NCBI GenBank assembly: GCA_023665275.1
Contig: JAMPEF010000004.1
Coordinates: 1 to 64,000, forward strand
Source of the DNA: Alistipes senegalensis
Lineage (GTDB): Bacteria; Bacillota; Clostridia; Oscillospirales; Ruminococcaceae
Length of the DNA: 64,000 nt
Direction of reading: 5' to 3'
Position 1 is the stretch's first letter. Every line of letters begins with the position of its first letter. The notes under the pieces were generated by a model, which ran no database searches, had not been told where the DNA came from, and saw nothing but the letters and a program-made list of their open reading frames with translations. The translations under genes and the position numbers were made by a program. Shown in pieces: positions 25,791-34,133 of the stretch.

Positions 25791-26635
25791 AAACCGTAAA
25801 GACTATTTCAGAAGTTCGTGAACAAGTAAAAAAATGGCGTTCAGAGGGGCTTACAGTGGGTTTTGTACCGACTATGGGTTATCTGCATGAAGGTCATGCA
25901 AGCCTTATTGATGCGTCCCATAAGGACAATGACCGTACTGTAGTATCTGTTTTTGTCAATCCTATGCAGTTCTCACCAAATGAAGATTTAGAAAGTTATC
26001 CCCGTGACCTCGAACATGACAAGGCTTTAGCGGAGGTACACGGCTGTGATATGGTTTTCAATCCCGAACCTTGTGAAATGTATCACGGAAATTTTTCGTC
26101 ATTCGTTGATATGACAGTTCTTACAGAGGAACTTTGCGGACTTAGTCGCCCGATACATTTCAGGGGTGTATGTACAGTAGTTTCAAAACTTTTCAATATA
26201 GTAAAGCCCGATAAGGCATATTTCGGAAAAAAAGACGCACAGCAGTTAGCGGTTATACGTCATATGGTTGACGATTTAAACATGGATATAGAAATAATCG
26301 GCTGTCCGATTATCAGGGAAAATGATGGTCTTGCAAAGAGTTCACGGAATACTTATCTTAATGCCGATGAAAGAAAATCCGCTTTAATTCTTTCACGTTC
26401 TCTTGAAAAGGGTAAGGAACTTATAAAATCCGGTATGAAAGACTGTCGGGAAATAATTTCTGAAATAAAGTCCGTAATAGACAGCGAACCGCTTGCAAAA
26501 ATCGATTATGTGAAAATCGTTGACGCAGAAACGATGCAACAGATTGAAACCCTTGACCGTCCGGCTTTATGTGCTATGGCTGTATATATCGGCAAAACAA
26601 GGCTTATTGATAATTTTTTTACAGAGGATATATAA
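25787..26635 (+). CDS. panC: Pantothenate synthetase (pantoate--beta-alanine ligase)
   Basis: PanC joins pantoate to beta-alanine with ATP. In this 282-residue protein the HIGH-like motif HEGHASL occurs in [16 protein letters not shown]; others are [35 protein letters not shown] and the KMSKS-like region KSSRNTYL. All are typical. The start overlaps panB (ATGA) and the stop abuts the panD start. It supplies coenzyme A precursors with its operon partners. Confidence 0.97.
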   Translation: MKTVKTISEVREQVKKWRSEGLTVGFVPTMGYLHEGHASLIDASHKDNDRTVVSVFVNPMQFSPNEDLESYPRDLEHDKALAEVHGCDMVFNPEPCEMYHGNFSSFVDMTVLTEELCGLSRPIHFRGVCTVVSKLFNIVKPDKAYFGKKDAQQLAVIRHMVDDLNMDIEIIGCPIIRENDGLAKSSRNTYLNADERKSALILSRSLEKGKELIKSGMKDCREIISEIKSVIDSEPLAKIDYVKIVDAETMQQIETLDRPALCAMAVYIGKTRLIDNFFTEDI

Positions 26636-27028
26636 ATGAAGATTTCAGCATTGAAAAGTAAAATTCACCGTGCTGTGATTACACAGGCGGAACTTGACTA
26701 CATCGGCAGTATAACCATTGATGAAGATTTAATGGATTCAGCCGGTATCTATGAATATGAACACGTCCATATTGTGAACGTCAACAGCGGTAGCCGTATT
26801 GAAACTTATGTTATTGCCGGTGAACGTGGAAGCGGTGTTATCTGTCTTAACGGTGCGGCTGCCCGTAGTGGTCAGCGTGGTGACCGTATTATAATAATGT
26901 CCTATGCTGATATGTCGCCGGAAGAACTGAAAGAAAATCCGCCTAAAGTGGTATTCGTGGACGATAACAACAAAATAATCCGTACCGCACGTTATGAAAA
27001 GCACGGATTACTTGAAAATCTTGAATAA
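26636..27028 (+). CDS. panD: Aspartate 1-decarboxylase
   Basis: PanD makes beta-alanine from aspartate for PanC and uses a pyruvoyl group formed by self-cleavage. The cleavage site Gly24-Ser25 is visible in [10 protein letters not shown], along with [20 protein letters not shown] and [18 protein letters not shown]. The 130-residue length is a little above the usual 117-127. The ATG directly follows the panC stop with no spacer, and any ribosome site would lie inside panC (ACAGAGGA), so translational coupling is likely. Confidence 0.97.
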   Translation: MKISALKSKIHRAVITQAELDYIGSITIDEDLMDSAGIYEYEHVHIVNVNSGSRIETYVIAGERGSGVICLNGAAARSGQRGDRIIIMSYADMSPEELKENPPKVVFVDDNNKIIRTARYEKHGLLENLE

Positions 27029-27039
27029 AAGTTTATAAT
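27012..27039 (+). promoter_or_regulatory. Candidate promoter of purB
   Basis: TTGAAA-N16-TATAAT overlaps the end of panD, about 30 bases before the purB start. It would let purB be transcribed apart from panBCD. Confidence 0.45.
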
Positions 27040-27068
27040 AAAATTAATAATAAAGGAGTTTTTTTAAA

Positions 27069-28502
27069 ATGAACACAAACAGTTATGAAAGCCCATTCTG
27101 TACTCGTTATGCAAGCGAGGAAATGCAGTATATCTTTTCAGCAGACAAGAAATTCACTACATGGCGTAAGTTATGGGTAGCTCTTGCAAGGGCTGAAATG
27201 AAACTGGGTCTCCCCGTGACAGAAGAGCAGGTTAAACAGCTTGAAGAGCATATTGATGATATTGATTATGCTATGGCGGCTGAACGTGAAAAAGTATGCC
27301 GTCATGACGTAATGTCACACGTATATACTTACGGAAAGGCTTGTCCGGAATCTGCCGGAATTATCCATCTTGGAGCTACTTCCTGTTACGTCGGCGACAA
27401 CACGGACGTTATTATTATGCGTGACGCCTTACAGGTTGTAAAGCGTAAACTTATTAATGTCATGAATAACCTTGCAAAATTCGCCGACGAATACAAGAAT
27501 ATGCCATGTCTTGCATATACACATTTACAGCCGGCACAGCTTACGACAGTCGGCAAGCGTGCTACACTCTGGCTGAATGAACTTCTTATGGACTTTGAAG
27601 ACCTTGAATATAGAATATCCACACTGAAATTACTTGGTTCAAAGGGTACTACCGGAACACAGGCATCATTTATGGAACTCTTTGAGGGCGATACGGACAA
27701 GATAAAACAGCTTGAAAAAATGATTGCTGAAGAAATGGGCTTTGATGCTGTAGTTCCCGTTTCCGGACAAACCTACTCAAGAAAAATGGATTCACAGGTG
27801 CTGGCGGTACTTAGTGGTATTGCACAGTCATGCAGTAAATTCTCAAACGATATGCGAATTTTACAGAGTTTCAAGGAAATGGAAGAACCTCGTGAAAAGA
27901 AACAGATTGGCTCTTCTGCTATGGCTTACAAGCGTAATCCTATGCGTTGTGAGAGAATAACATCACTTGCAAGGTATATCATGATTGACAGTCTTAATCC
28001 TGCATTCACGGCTGGTACACAGTGGTTTGAAAGAACTCTTGACGATTCCGCAAACAAGAGAATTTCAGTAGCAGAAGCATTCTTAGGTGTGGACGCTATT
28101 CTTAATATCATGATGAACGTTACAGACGGACTTGTTGTTTATCCGGAAATTATTCGTCGTCGTGTAATGGCTGAACTTCCTTTCATGGCAAGTGAGAATA
28201 TCATGATGGACGCTGTAAAGAAAGGCGGAAACCGTCAGGAACTCCACGACAGAATCATGGACTATTCAATGATTGCCGGCGAACAGGTAAAAGTTTACGG
28301 AAAAGACAATAATCTTTGTGAACTGATTCTAGCAGACCCTATGTTTATGGTTACAAAAGAGGAACTCGACGCCGTACTTAAACCGGAAAGCTATACCGGA
28401 AGAAGTTCACAACAGGTTGAAGAATTTCTTAATGATTTCATTAATCCCATTCTTGAAGCTAATAAAGACGTTCTCGGTGAAAACTTTGAAATGAAAAACT
28501 GA
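27069..28502 (+). CDS. purB: Adenylosuccinate lyase
   Basis: PurB catalyses two fumarate-releasing steps: SAICAR to AICAR, and adenylosuccinate to AMP. This 477-residue protein of the fumarase/aspartase superfamily has the signature GSSAMAYKRNPMRCERI, the catalytic HLGATSCYVGDNTD region, and THLQPAQLTTVGKR. The tail YSMIAGEQVKVYGKDNNLCELI resembles the longer clostridial/eukaryote-like type. The AAAGGAG ribosome site is at 27052-27058. It lies 40 bases after panD with a possible promoter of its own. Confidence 0.97.
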   Translation: MNTNSYESPFCTRYASEEMQYIFSADKKFTTWRKLWVALARAEMKLGLPVTEEQVKQLEEHIDDIDYAMAAEREKVCRHDVMSHVYTYGKACPESAGIIHLGATSCYVGDNTDVIIMRDALQVVKRKLINVMNNLAKFADEYKNMPCLAYTHLQPAQLTTVGKRATLWLNELLMDFEDLEYRISTLKLLGSKGTTGTQASFMELFEGDTDKIKQLEKMIAEEMGFDAVVPVSGQTYSRKMDSQVLAVLSGIAQSCSKFSNDMRILQSFKEMEEPREKKQIGSSAMAYKRNPMRCERITSLARYIMIDSLNPAFTAGTQWFERTLDDSANKRISVAEAFLGVDAILNIMMNVTDGLVVYPEIIRRRVMAELPFMASENIMMDAVKKGGNRQELHDRIMDYSMIAGEQVKVYGKDNNLCELILADPMFMVTKEELDAVLKPESYTGRSSQQVEEFLNDFINPILEANKDVLGENFEMKN

Positions 28503-28548
28503 ATAAAATAAGAATATGGACGAAGATGAATGATAAGGAGTGATTAAA

Positions 28549-29751
28549 ATGTTTGAACTCACGGGAAAATATAACAGTGCAAAGGTATTTACAGACATTA
28601 TTGAGCAGGAAGCAATTTCCCAGATTATCAATATGTGTTCCCAGAAAGCCTTTGAAGGCTCTCAGGTACGTATTATGCCTGACGTACATGCAGGCAAGGG
28701 CTGTACTATCGGTACTACAATGACGATAAAAGATAAGGTTGTCCCGAATCTTGTGGGCGTGGACATCGGCTGCGGAATGGAAGTGTGCAGACTTGGTAAT
28801 GAAGCTGTCGACTTTGAAAAGCTCGATAATGTTATCCGTAACCGTGTTCCTTCCGGATTTACAATCCGTGAGAAGAGACATCGTTTTGCTTCCAATGTTG
28901 ACCTGAAACAGCTTCGTTGTTGTGAGAAAATCAATGAGACCGAGGAAAGAGCTATCCGTTCTCTCGGGACGCTCGGCGGCGGAAATCACTTTATCGAGGT
29001 CGATGTCAACGGTGACGGTGTTCACTATCTCGTCATTCATTCCGGCTCTCGTCATCTTGGCGTGGCTGTTGCTTCGTTCTATCAAAAGGAAGCATATAGA
29101 CAGCTTTCCAAGCACTTCAACAAGGAAGCACAGAACGCTGTTATCACTCGCTGTAAGGCAGAGGGCAGAATACAGGATATTCAGGCAGAGCTGAAAAAGC
29201 TTACGGCTGAGAGCGTTCCTGCTGACTTCGCATACTGTGAAGGACAGCTTTTCGAGGACTATGTTCACGATATGAAGCTTGTTCAGCAGTACGCTGTCTG
29301 GAATCGTAAGGCTATGCTCGACGAAATTCTGACAGGTATGGGACTTTCGTCCTTTGGTGGCTTTACAACCATTCACAACTATCTCGACACAGAAAATATG
29401 ATTCTTCGCAAGGGTGCTGTTTCTGCACAGGCAGGGGAAAAGCTGATTATTCCAATCAATATGAGGGACGGTAGCCTTATATGTACAGGAAAGGGTAATC
29501 CTGACTGGAACTTCTCTGCTCCCCACGGTGCAGGAAGAATTATGTCCCGTTCGAAAGCAAAGGAGTCAATCTCCCTTGATGAGTTCAGGGAGTCGATGAA
29601 GGGTATTTTCACAACTTCTGTCGGTACAGGAACGATTGACGAGTCGCCTATGGTGTACAAGTCTATCGACGATATTCTTGACAACATCGGCGATACCGTT
29701 GAGGTCAACGAGATTATCAAGCCCGTTTATAATTTCAAGGCAGGCGAGTGA
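28549..29751 (+). CDS. rtcB: RtcB-type RNA ligase
   Basis: RtcB joins RNA 2',3'-cyclic-phosphate or 3'-phosphate ends to 5'-OH ends with GTP and manganese and serves in RNA repair in bacteria. This 400-residue protein has RIMPDVHAGKGCTIG, VGVDIGCGME (metal Cys), LGGGNHFIEV, IHSGSRHLG and SAPHGAGRIMSRS with the conserved His region for guanylylation. I chose ATG 28549 behind AAGGAG. Codon use differs from neighbours: GAG, AAG, ATC, CTC and GTC are frequent, whereas flanking genes favour GAA, AAA and ATT or ATA. Acquisition from a higher-GC relative is likely. No archease or RtcA gene is nearby. Confidence 0.95.
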   Translation: MFELTGKYNSAKVFTDIIEQEAISQIINMCSQKAFEGSQVRIMPDVHAGKGCTIGTTMTIKDKVVPNLVGVDIGCGMEVCRLGNEAVDFEKLDNVIRNRVPSGFTIREKRHRFASNVDLKQLRCCEKINETEERAIRSLGTLGGGNHFIEVDVNGDGVHYLVIHSGSRHLGVAVASFYQKEAYRQLSKHFNKEAQNAVITRCKAEGRIQDIQAELKKLTAESVPADFAYCEGQLFEDYVHDMKLVQQYAVWNRKAMLDEILTGMGLSSFGGFTTIHNYLDTENMILRKGAVSAQAGEKLIIPINMRDGSLICTGKGNPDWNFSAPHGAGRIMSRSKAKESISLDEFRESMKGIFTTSVGTGTIDESPMVYKSIDDILDNIGDTVEVNEIIKPVYNFKAGE

Positions 29752-29786
29752 CTGGAATGACTATGGAAAGTTAGTTATAATAAAAA

Positions 29787-29814
29787 AACCCTCCATTTTT
29801 TCGGGTGGAGGGTT
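29787..29814. terminator. Hairpin after rtcB
   Basis: AACCCTCCA and TGGAGGGTT pair around a 10-base loop. The plus side lacks a good T-run; the A-run before it would give a T-run on the minus strand. Probably a weak terminator for rtcB. Confidence 0.5.
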
Positions 29815-29840
29815 GAATTGTATTTTAAATTTAATAGGCA

Positions 29841-30608
29841 ATGATTAATAATATGAATGATAATTATTTTAAATCAATGTTTGAAAGCATTGAAAATCAA
29901 CTTCAGGAACTTTTAAAAAATGTAGAAAGTAATAATAAGTCTGAAAAAAATTCTTTTTATTTTGAAAGAGAAAATTTTATAAGAACGAAAGAACGAGAAG
30001 AGTGTACTTTTAAAGAACGTTTTTCAGATAGTTCTGAAAGTATTGGTGGTTATGGTGAAAAATTAACAGTTTTTGAACTGGAATTTTTAAACTCCAAAGG
30101 ATATGACGGAAATATTATTTCCAATGTTTATATTCCACGTCCAAACGGAACAACTTCAGAAATTGATGTTTTATTTGTAACGAAAAAGGGAATTTTTGTT
30201 ATTGAAAGTAAAAATTATTCCGGCTGGATTTTCGGTAGTCAGAATGATAAATACTGGACAGTATGCGATTATAATAACAAGTGGAAATTATATAATCCGG
30301 TCTTGCAGAATCAGGGACATATAAATACAATTCATCAACATTTAAGGGGTGTGCCTTGTTTTTCAATGATAGCTTTTTCTGAACGTTGTGAACTGAAAAA
30401 AATAAATGTAAATTCCGATATATATGTATTTAATCGTGATGAAATGTTTTTTATAATATCGGATATTTTTAAAAAATTTCCTGATGTCATGGATAAAAAA
30501 CAAATGAAATACATAACTGAATATCTGGGACAATTTTGTAACGCCGACAAAAATATAAAAAAATCCCATATAAAAGATGTAAAAAAATATAGCGAGGAAA
30601 AATTATGA
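29841..30608 (+). CDS. NERD-domain nuclease-like protein
   Basis: This 255-residue soluble protein has a coiled-coil-like N-terminus (about 1-40) followed by a NERD domain: GGYGEKLTVFELEFL, then the PD-(D/E)xK-like core EIDVLFVTKKGIFVIESKNYSG (Asp of EID, Glu and Lys of ESK) and a C-terminal helical part. NERD proteins are nuclease-related and often plasmid- or defence-associated, but their role is mostly unknown. No clear ribosome site precedes the ATG. Its stop overlaps the start of the phosphoesterase gene (ATGA), and the chain of overlaps continues into rimM. Confidence 0.75.
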   Translation: MINNMNDNYFKSMFESIENQLQELLKNVESNNKSEKNSFYFERENFIRTKEREECTFKERFSDSSESIGGYGEKLTVFELEFLNSKGYDGNIISNVYIPRPNGTTSEIDVLFVTKKGIFVIESKNYSGWIFGSQNDKYWTVCDYNNKWKLYNPVLQNQGHINTIHQHLRGVPCFSMIAFSERCELKKINVNSDIYVFNRDEMFFIISDIFKKFPDVMDKKQMKYITEYLGQFCNADKNIKKSHIKDVKKYSEEKL

Positions 30609-31120
30609 AAGTATTTTTTATAGCCGATACGCATTTTGGTGATAATAATATACTGCTTTACGAAAACAGACCATTTAAAAGCGTTAAGGAAATGGACAGC
30701 ACTATTATTAATAACTGGAATAATGTTGTTTCAGAAAATGATAAAGTTTTTCTGGTGGGGGATTTTTCTTTTTATGATATGGAAAAAAACAAGGAAATAT
30801 GTCAGAATCTGAACGGTGAAAAATTTCTTGTAATGGGCAATCACGATACAGAAAGTGAAGATTATTACTATAAATGCGGATTTTCGGGAGTAAGCCGTTA
30901 TCCGATAATTTATGAAAATTTCTGGCTTGTCTCACATGAACCGCTATATATAAATAAAAATATGCCGTATGCGAATATTTTCGGACACGTTCACGGGAAT
31001 CCGATATATACAGATGTTTCGGAAAGAAGTTTCTGTGTGAGTGCGGAACGTATAAATTATGCTCCTGTTGAGTTGTCTGAAATAAAAAGACGTATCATGG
31101 AAAAGGAGTGTAAATTTTGA
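30605..31120 (+). CDS. Calcineurin-like metallophosphoesterase
   Basis: This 171-residue single-domain protein has all metal-binding motifs in order: FIADTHFGD, VGDFS, MGNHD, SHEPL and GHVHG. The small size and ADTHFGDNNI start are like those of the phosphoesterases often called YfcE-like or predicted phosphohydrolases. It overlaps the NERD gene before it and the hydrolase gene after it, so the three form a tightly coupled unit. Substrate is unknown; nucleic-acid or cyclic nucleotide phosphates are possible given the NERD neighbour, but that is conjecture. Confidence 0.85.
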   Translation: MKVFFIADTHFGDNNILLYENRPFKSVKEMDSTIINNWNNVVSENDKVFLVGDFSFYDMEKNKEICQNLNGEKFLVMGNHDTESEDYYYKCGFSGVSRYPIIYENFWLVSHEPLYINKNMPYANIFGHVHGNPIYTDVSERSFCVSAERINYAPVELSEIKRRIMEKECKF

Positions 31121-31632
31121 AAATACTGAACATTCACGGATATAAGGGAAGTGCAGAAAATTCCGCTTGTATGACTTTAAAGAAACTCGGTCATGAAGTA
31201 ATTTCGCCTCAAATTGACTATGATTCAAAAAGACCTCGCCAAATTCTTAGGGATTTAATAAAAATATTTGATGAAAATAAACCCGATTATATAGTAGGGA
31301 CGAGTTTAGGCGGATTCTTTGCACTGCTTGTCGCAAAAAATACTGATGTTCCTGCTGTGCTTGTAAGTCCCTGTCTTAATCCGTGTGTTACTCTGTCTGA
31401 ACTTGGCTATAAAATGGATAAAAGCAGAAAAATGACGTTTATAGTGTTTAAATACATGATTGAAAAAATGAATTTCCATAATATAACCGCTATAATCGGT
31501 GGACAGGACGAAATTATAAGTTATCATGATTATACAAAAAAAGTCATAAAAAATAATTATGTTGTACCGGAGGGAAAACATTCCGGTGCGACCCTGAATT
31601 TAGATTACTGGTTAAGGAGGTTTATAAAATGA
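31117..31632 (+). CDS. YqiA/YcfP-like alpha/beta hydrolase
   Basis: This 171-residue hydrolase has NIHGYKGS near its N-terminus, the nucleophile elbow GTSLGG (Ser at about 65), an acid residue around GGQDEII (position ~128), and His in PEGKHSGA near 150, which match the YqiA esterase group. It begins with TTG at 31117: the AAGGAG site ends eight bases before it and the codon overlaps the phosphoesterase stop. The end overlaps rimM by four bases. Its substrate is not known. Confidence 0.8.
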   Translation: MKILNIHGYKGSAENSACMTLKKLGHEVISPQIDYDSKRPRQILRDLIKIFDENKPDYIVGTSLGGFFALLVAKNTDVPAVLVSPCLNPCVTLSELGYKMDKSRKMTFIVFKYMIEKMNFHNITAIIGGQDEIISYHDYTKKVIKNNYVVPEGKHSGATLNLDYWLRRFIK

Positions 31633-32126
31633 AAAAAGAATATTTAGAGGCTGGAAAAATAGTCAATACGCACGGCATAAGAGGTGAGATAAAAATTATG
31701 CCATATACGGACGTTCCGGAGCTTTTATGCGAATTTGACAGGCTTTTCCTCAATAAACAAGAAATTTTTATAGAACGTTCAAGGGTTGCGAAAAATATGG
31801 TAATAGCAAAGTTAGAGGGCGTGGACACTCCGGAGCAGGCAGAAAAACTCCGTAATAAAATTTTATATATGCACCGTGATGACCTCGAACTTGACGACGA
31901 TACGTATTTCATACAAGACTTAATCGGCATTGAGGTCAAGGACGTGGAAACGGGCGTTATTTACGGAAAAATAGTCGATGTCATGCAGACCGGCGCAAAT
32001 GATGTCTATGTAATAAAAGGCAGTGACAGAGAGTATCTTATACCGGCTATTGCAGATGTCGTTGTTTCCACTGACATAGACAACAATGTTATGACTATAA
32101 AAGTACTCGACGGACTTTTTGATTAA
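31629..32126 (+). CDS. rimM: Ribosome maturation factor RimM
   Basis: RimM helps process 16S rRNA and assemble the 30S head. This 165-residue protein has an N-terminal domain (AGKIVNTHGIRGEIKIMPYTDVPE), a linker and a PRC-barrel (DLIGIEVKDVETGVIYGKIVDVMQTGANDVYVIKG; YLIPAIADVVVSTDIDN). The start overlaps the hydrolase gene. In most Firmicutes trmD follows directly, but here a leucine-rich repeat gene intervenes. Confidence 0.96.
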   Translation: MKKEYLEAGKIVNTHGIRGEIKIMPYTDVPELLCEFDRLFLNKQEIFIERSRVAKNMVIAKLEGVDTPEQAEKLRNKILYMHRDDLELDDDTYFIQDLIGIEVKDVETGVIYGKIVDVMQTGANDVYVIKGSDREYLIPAIADVVVSTDIDNNVMTIKVLDGLFD

Positions 32127-32141
32127 AGGAGATTTTTATTT

Positions 32142-32813
32142 ATGAATGATAATGAAAAAATTATTAATGTTCCATCTTATGAGACATATAATTCAGATGA
32201 TGACTTTTCGAGAGACAATGGCATATTAAATAGATGCTATGCAGAAAGTACAGTAGTTACAATACCAAGCGATGTGAAAAAAATTACAAAAGATGCATTT
32301 AAGTATCTAGAAAATAAGAAAAAGAGAGAAAGAGATTGGAAACGCTTTTGTATAGAAACAGAAGAAGAGAATCCAAAACCACTAAGAAAAATAGTTTTGC
32401 CGAACTCTGTTACAGAAATAGAAGAAGGAGCATTTGCTAATCTTGAATATTTGGAAGAAATAAATCTTCCTAATGGAATTACTGAAATTCCAAACGATTT
32501 GTTTTGCAATTGCCATAATTTAAAGGAAATAGATATTCCTGATACAGTTACAAAGATTGGCGATAATGCATTCTCTTGTTGCCAAAATTTAAAGAAGATA
32601 AATATTCCTGCTTCTATTGAAGAAATTGGAAAATCATCCTTTTATATGTGTGGGGGGATGAAAGGAAAAATTTTTAAATTTTCAAGAAGTCTTAAAAAAA
32701 TTGGTGAACAAGCTTTTTTTATGACAGGAGCAAGAATTGCTATTTTTGCTGATTGTGAATGCGGTGAAGGTGCTTTTTATGGTTGTGAGGACAGAGTGTG
32801 GAAAGAAATATGA
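32142..32813 (+). CDS. Cytoplasmic BspA-type leucine-rich repeat protein
   Basis: This 223-residue protein has about four to five BspA/LRR_5 repeats (IVLPNSVTEIEEGAFANLEY; INLPNGITEIPNDLFCNCHN; IDIPDTVTKIGDNAFSCCQN; INIPASIEEIGKSSFYMCGG). There is no signal peptide, membrane segment or dockerin, unlike the LRR proteins at 60.6-63.4 kb. The N-terminal ~80 residues hold a partial repeat and a Lys/Glu-rich stretch. Base composition is more AT-rich and codons such as CCA, CCT and CAA are commoner than in rimM and trmD, suggesting a late arrival. It sits between rimM and trmD and its stop overlaps the trmD start (ATGA). Function is unknown. Confidence 0.8.
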   Translation: MNDNEKIINVPSYETYNSDDDFSRDNGILNRCYAESTVVTIPSDVKKITKDAFKYLENKKKRERDWKRFCIETEEENPKPLRKIVLPNSVTEIEEGAFANLEYLEEINLPNGITEIPNDLFCNCHNLKEIDIPDTVTKIGDNAFSCCQNLKKINIPASIEEIGKSSFYMCGGMKGKIFKFSRSLKKIGEQAFFMTGARIAIFADCECGEGAFYGCEDRVWKEI

Positions 32814-33508
32814 AAATAGAAATAGCTACATTATTTCCAGAAATGTGTGAGGCTGTACTCGGTGAAAGTATAGTCGGTCGGGCGAGAAAAGCCGGAAAAA
32901 TACAAGTAAACTGTCGACAGATACGTGAATACACACACGACAAGCACAGACGTGTTGACGATACCCCCTATGGTGGTGGTATGGGCATGGTCATGCAGTG
33001 TGAGCCGATTTATAACTGCTATCAGGCAGTATGTAACGAAACCGGAACAAAACCGCATACAATATATATGTCTCCTAAAGGAAAAATCTTCACACAGCAA
33101 AGAGCTGTTGAACTCTCAGAAATGGAAAATATCTTGATTATATGCGGTCATTATGAAGGTGTTGACCAGCGTATTATTGACAGGATAGTTGATGAGGAAA
33201 TTTCCATAGGTGATTACGTCTTGACAGGTGGGGAAATTCCTGCTATGGCTGTAGTTGATGCTGTCGCCAGAATGTGTGATGGTGTACTTTCTGACGAGGC
33301 GTGTTTTAAGGACGAGAGCATTTACAGCGGTCTTCTTGAATATCCACAGTATACAAGACCAGAAGTCTGGGAGGGTGAAGCTGTTCCGGCGGTGCTTCTC
33401 TCCGGACACCACAAAAATATAGAAAAATGGCGTCTTGAAAAAAGCATTGAAATTACTGCCGAACGCCGTCCGGATTTGCTGGAAAGTTATAATAAATCTA
33501 AACATTAA
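32810..33508 (+). CDS. trmD: tRNA (guanine(37)-N1)-methyltransferase
   Basis: TrmD methylates G37 next to the anticodon and prevents frameshifting. This 232-residue SPOUT enzyme with a deep knot has MKIEIATLFPEMCE, DDTPYGGGMGMVMQCEPI, ICGHYEGVDQRIID and SIGDYVLTGGEIPAMAVVDAVARM. I chose ATG 32810, overlapping the LRR stop; a GTG at 32798 has less support. The usual rplS does not follow; instead about 300 bases lead to the HPr gene. Confidence 0.97.
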   Translation: MKIEIATLFPEMCEAVLGESIVGRARKAGKIQVNCRQIREYTHDKHRRVDDTPYGGGMGMVMQCEPIYNCYQAVCNETGTKPHTIYMSPKGKIFTQQRAVELSEMENILIICGHYEGVDQRIIDRIVDEEISIGDYVLTGGEIPAMAVVDAVARMCDGVLSDEACFKDESIYSGLLEYPQYTRPEVWEGEAVPAVLLSGHHKNIEKWRLEKSIEITAERRPDLLESYNKSKH

Positions 33509-33804
33509 GTATATTATGTTAAAAAAATTCCGTTTAGAAATATTCGACATATTAATATGTTGAATATTGTGCTAATTAAACAATTTATGTTAAATTTTTT
33601 TATAGTGAATATCAACAACCAAATCGAAAAAATAACTCTTACATTTAAACTAAATGTAGAATTTCTTTAAAAACCGACGTTTAAAGAAAAAAAGTCGTTG
33701 ACTATAAGAATTTTTGAATGTATAATTAATATCAGCAATTGAAATATATTTGCGGTAAGTACCCGAACTTTGTGGGTGCAATATATAGAATAGGAGAGTT
33801 GTAT
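33509..33804. other. Intergenic region between trmD and HPr with two inverted repeats
   Basis: It contains a near-perfect palindrome at 33539-33568 (ACATAT and ATATGT arms inside AATATTC and GAATATT, one G-T pair), a perfect TACATTTA-AAC-TAAATGTA at 33640-33658, and the HPr promoter. Nothing coding is seen. Confidence 0.7.
33698..33726 (+). promoter_or_regulatory. Sigma-A promoter of the HPr gene
   Basis: TTGACT (33698-33703) and TATAAT (33721-33726) have a 17-base spacer. Confidence 0.85.
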
Positions 33805-34074
33805 ATGTTTGTCAGAGAAGTAATGGTAAAAAATCAGGTTGGACTTCATGCAAGACCAGCTACTTTCTTCATTCAGAAGGCTAACGAATTCAAGTCGTCT
33901 ATCTGGATTGAGAAGGAAGAACGCAGAGTTAATGCTAAGAGTCTGCTCGGTATCCTCTCACTCGGTATTGTAGGCGGTACTAATGTAAAAGTTATCGCTG
34001 ACGGTGCAGACGAAAGAGCTGCTGTTGATGCACTTATTGACCTCGTGGACAGCGGTTTCAGTGAGGAAAACAGA
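33805..34074 (+). CDS. ptsH: Phosphocarrier protein HPr
   Basis: HPr passes phosphate from enzyme I to EII sugar permeases. This 90-residue protein has His15 in NQVGLHARPAT and Ser46 in AKSLLGILSLG, the HPr kinase target for catabolite control. With His15 present it is HPr and not Crh. I chose ATG 33805 behind AGGAG and a strong promoter; the frame extends further upstream without support. It is a single gene with its own terminator; no ptsI is adjacent. Confidence 0.93.
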
Positions 34075-34099
34075 TAATCTGAATCCTGTTTTTATTTTC

Positions 34100-34133
34100 G
34101 GGCGTTACTTCGGTAACGCCCATTTTTATTTTA
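34100..34133 (+). terminator. Terminator after the HPr gene
   Basis: GGGCGTTAC-TTCG-GTAACGCCC, a 9-bp stem with a stable TTCG tetraloop, followed by ATTTTTATTTT. Confidence 0.9.

Noticed and set aside
28459..29526. Long open frame (355 codons) on the strand opposite rtcB
   Set aside because: It mirrors rtcB codons, has no family resemblance or ribosome site, and results from the biased composition of rtcB.
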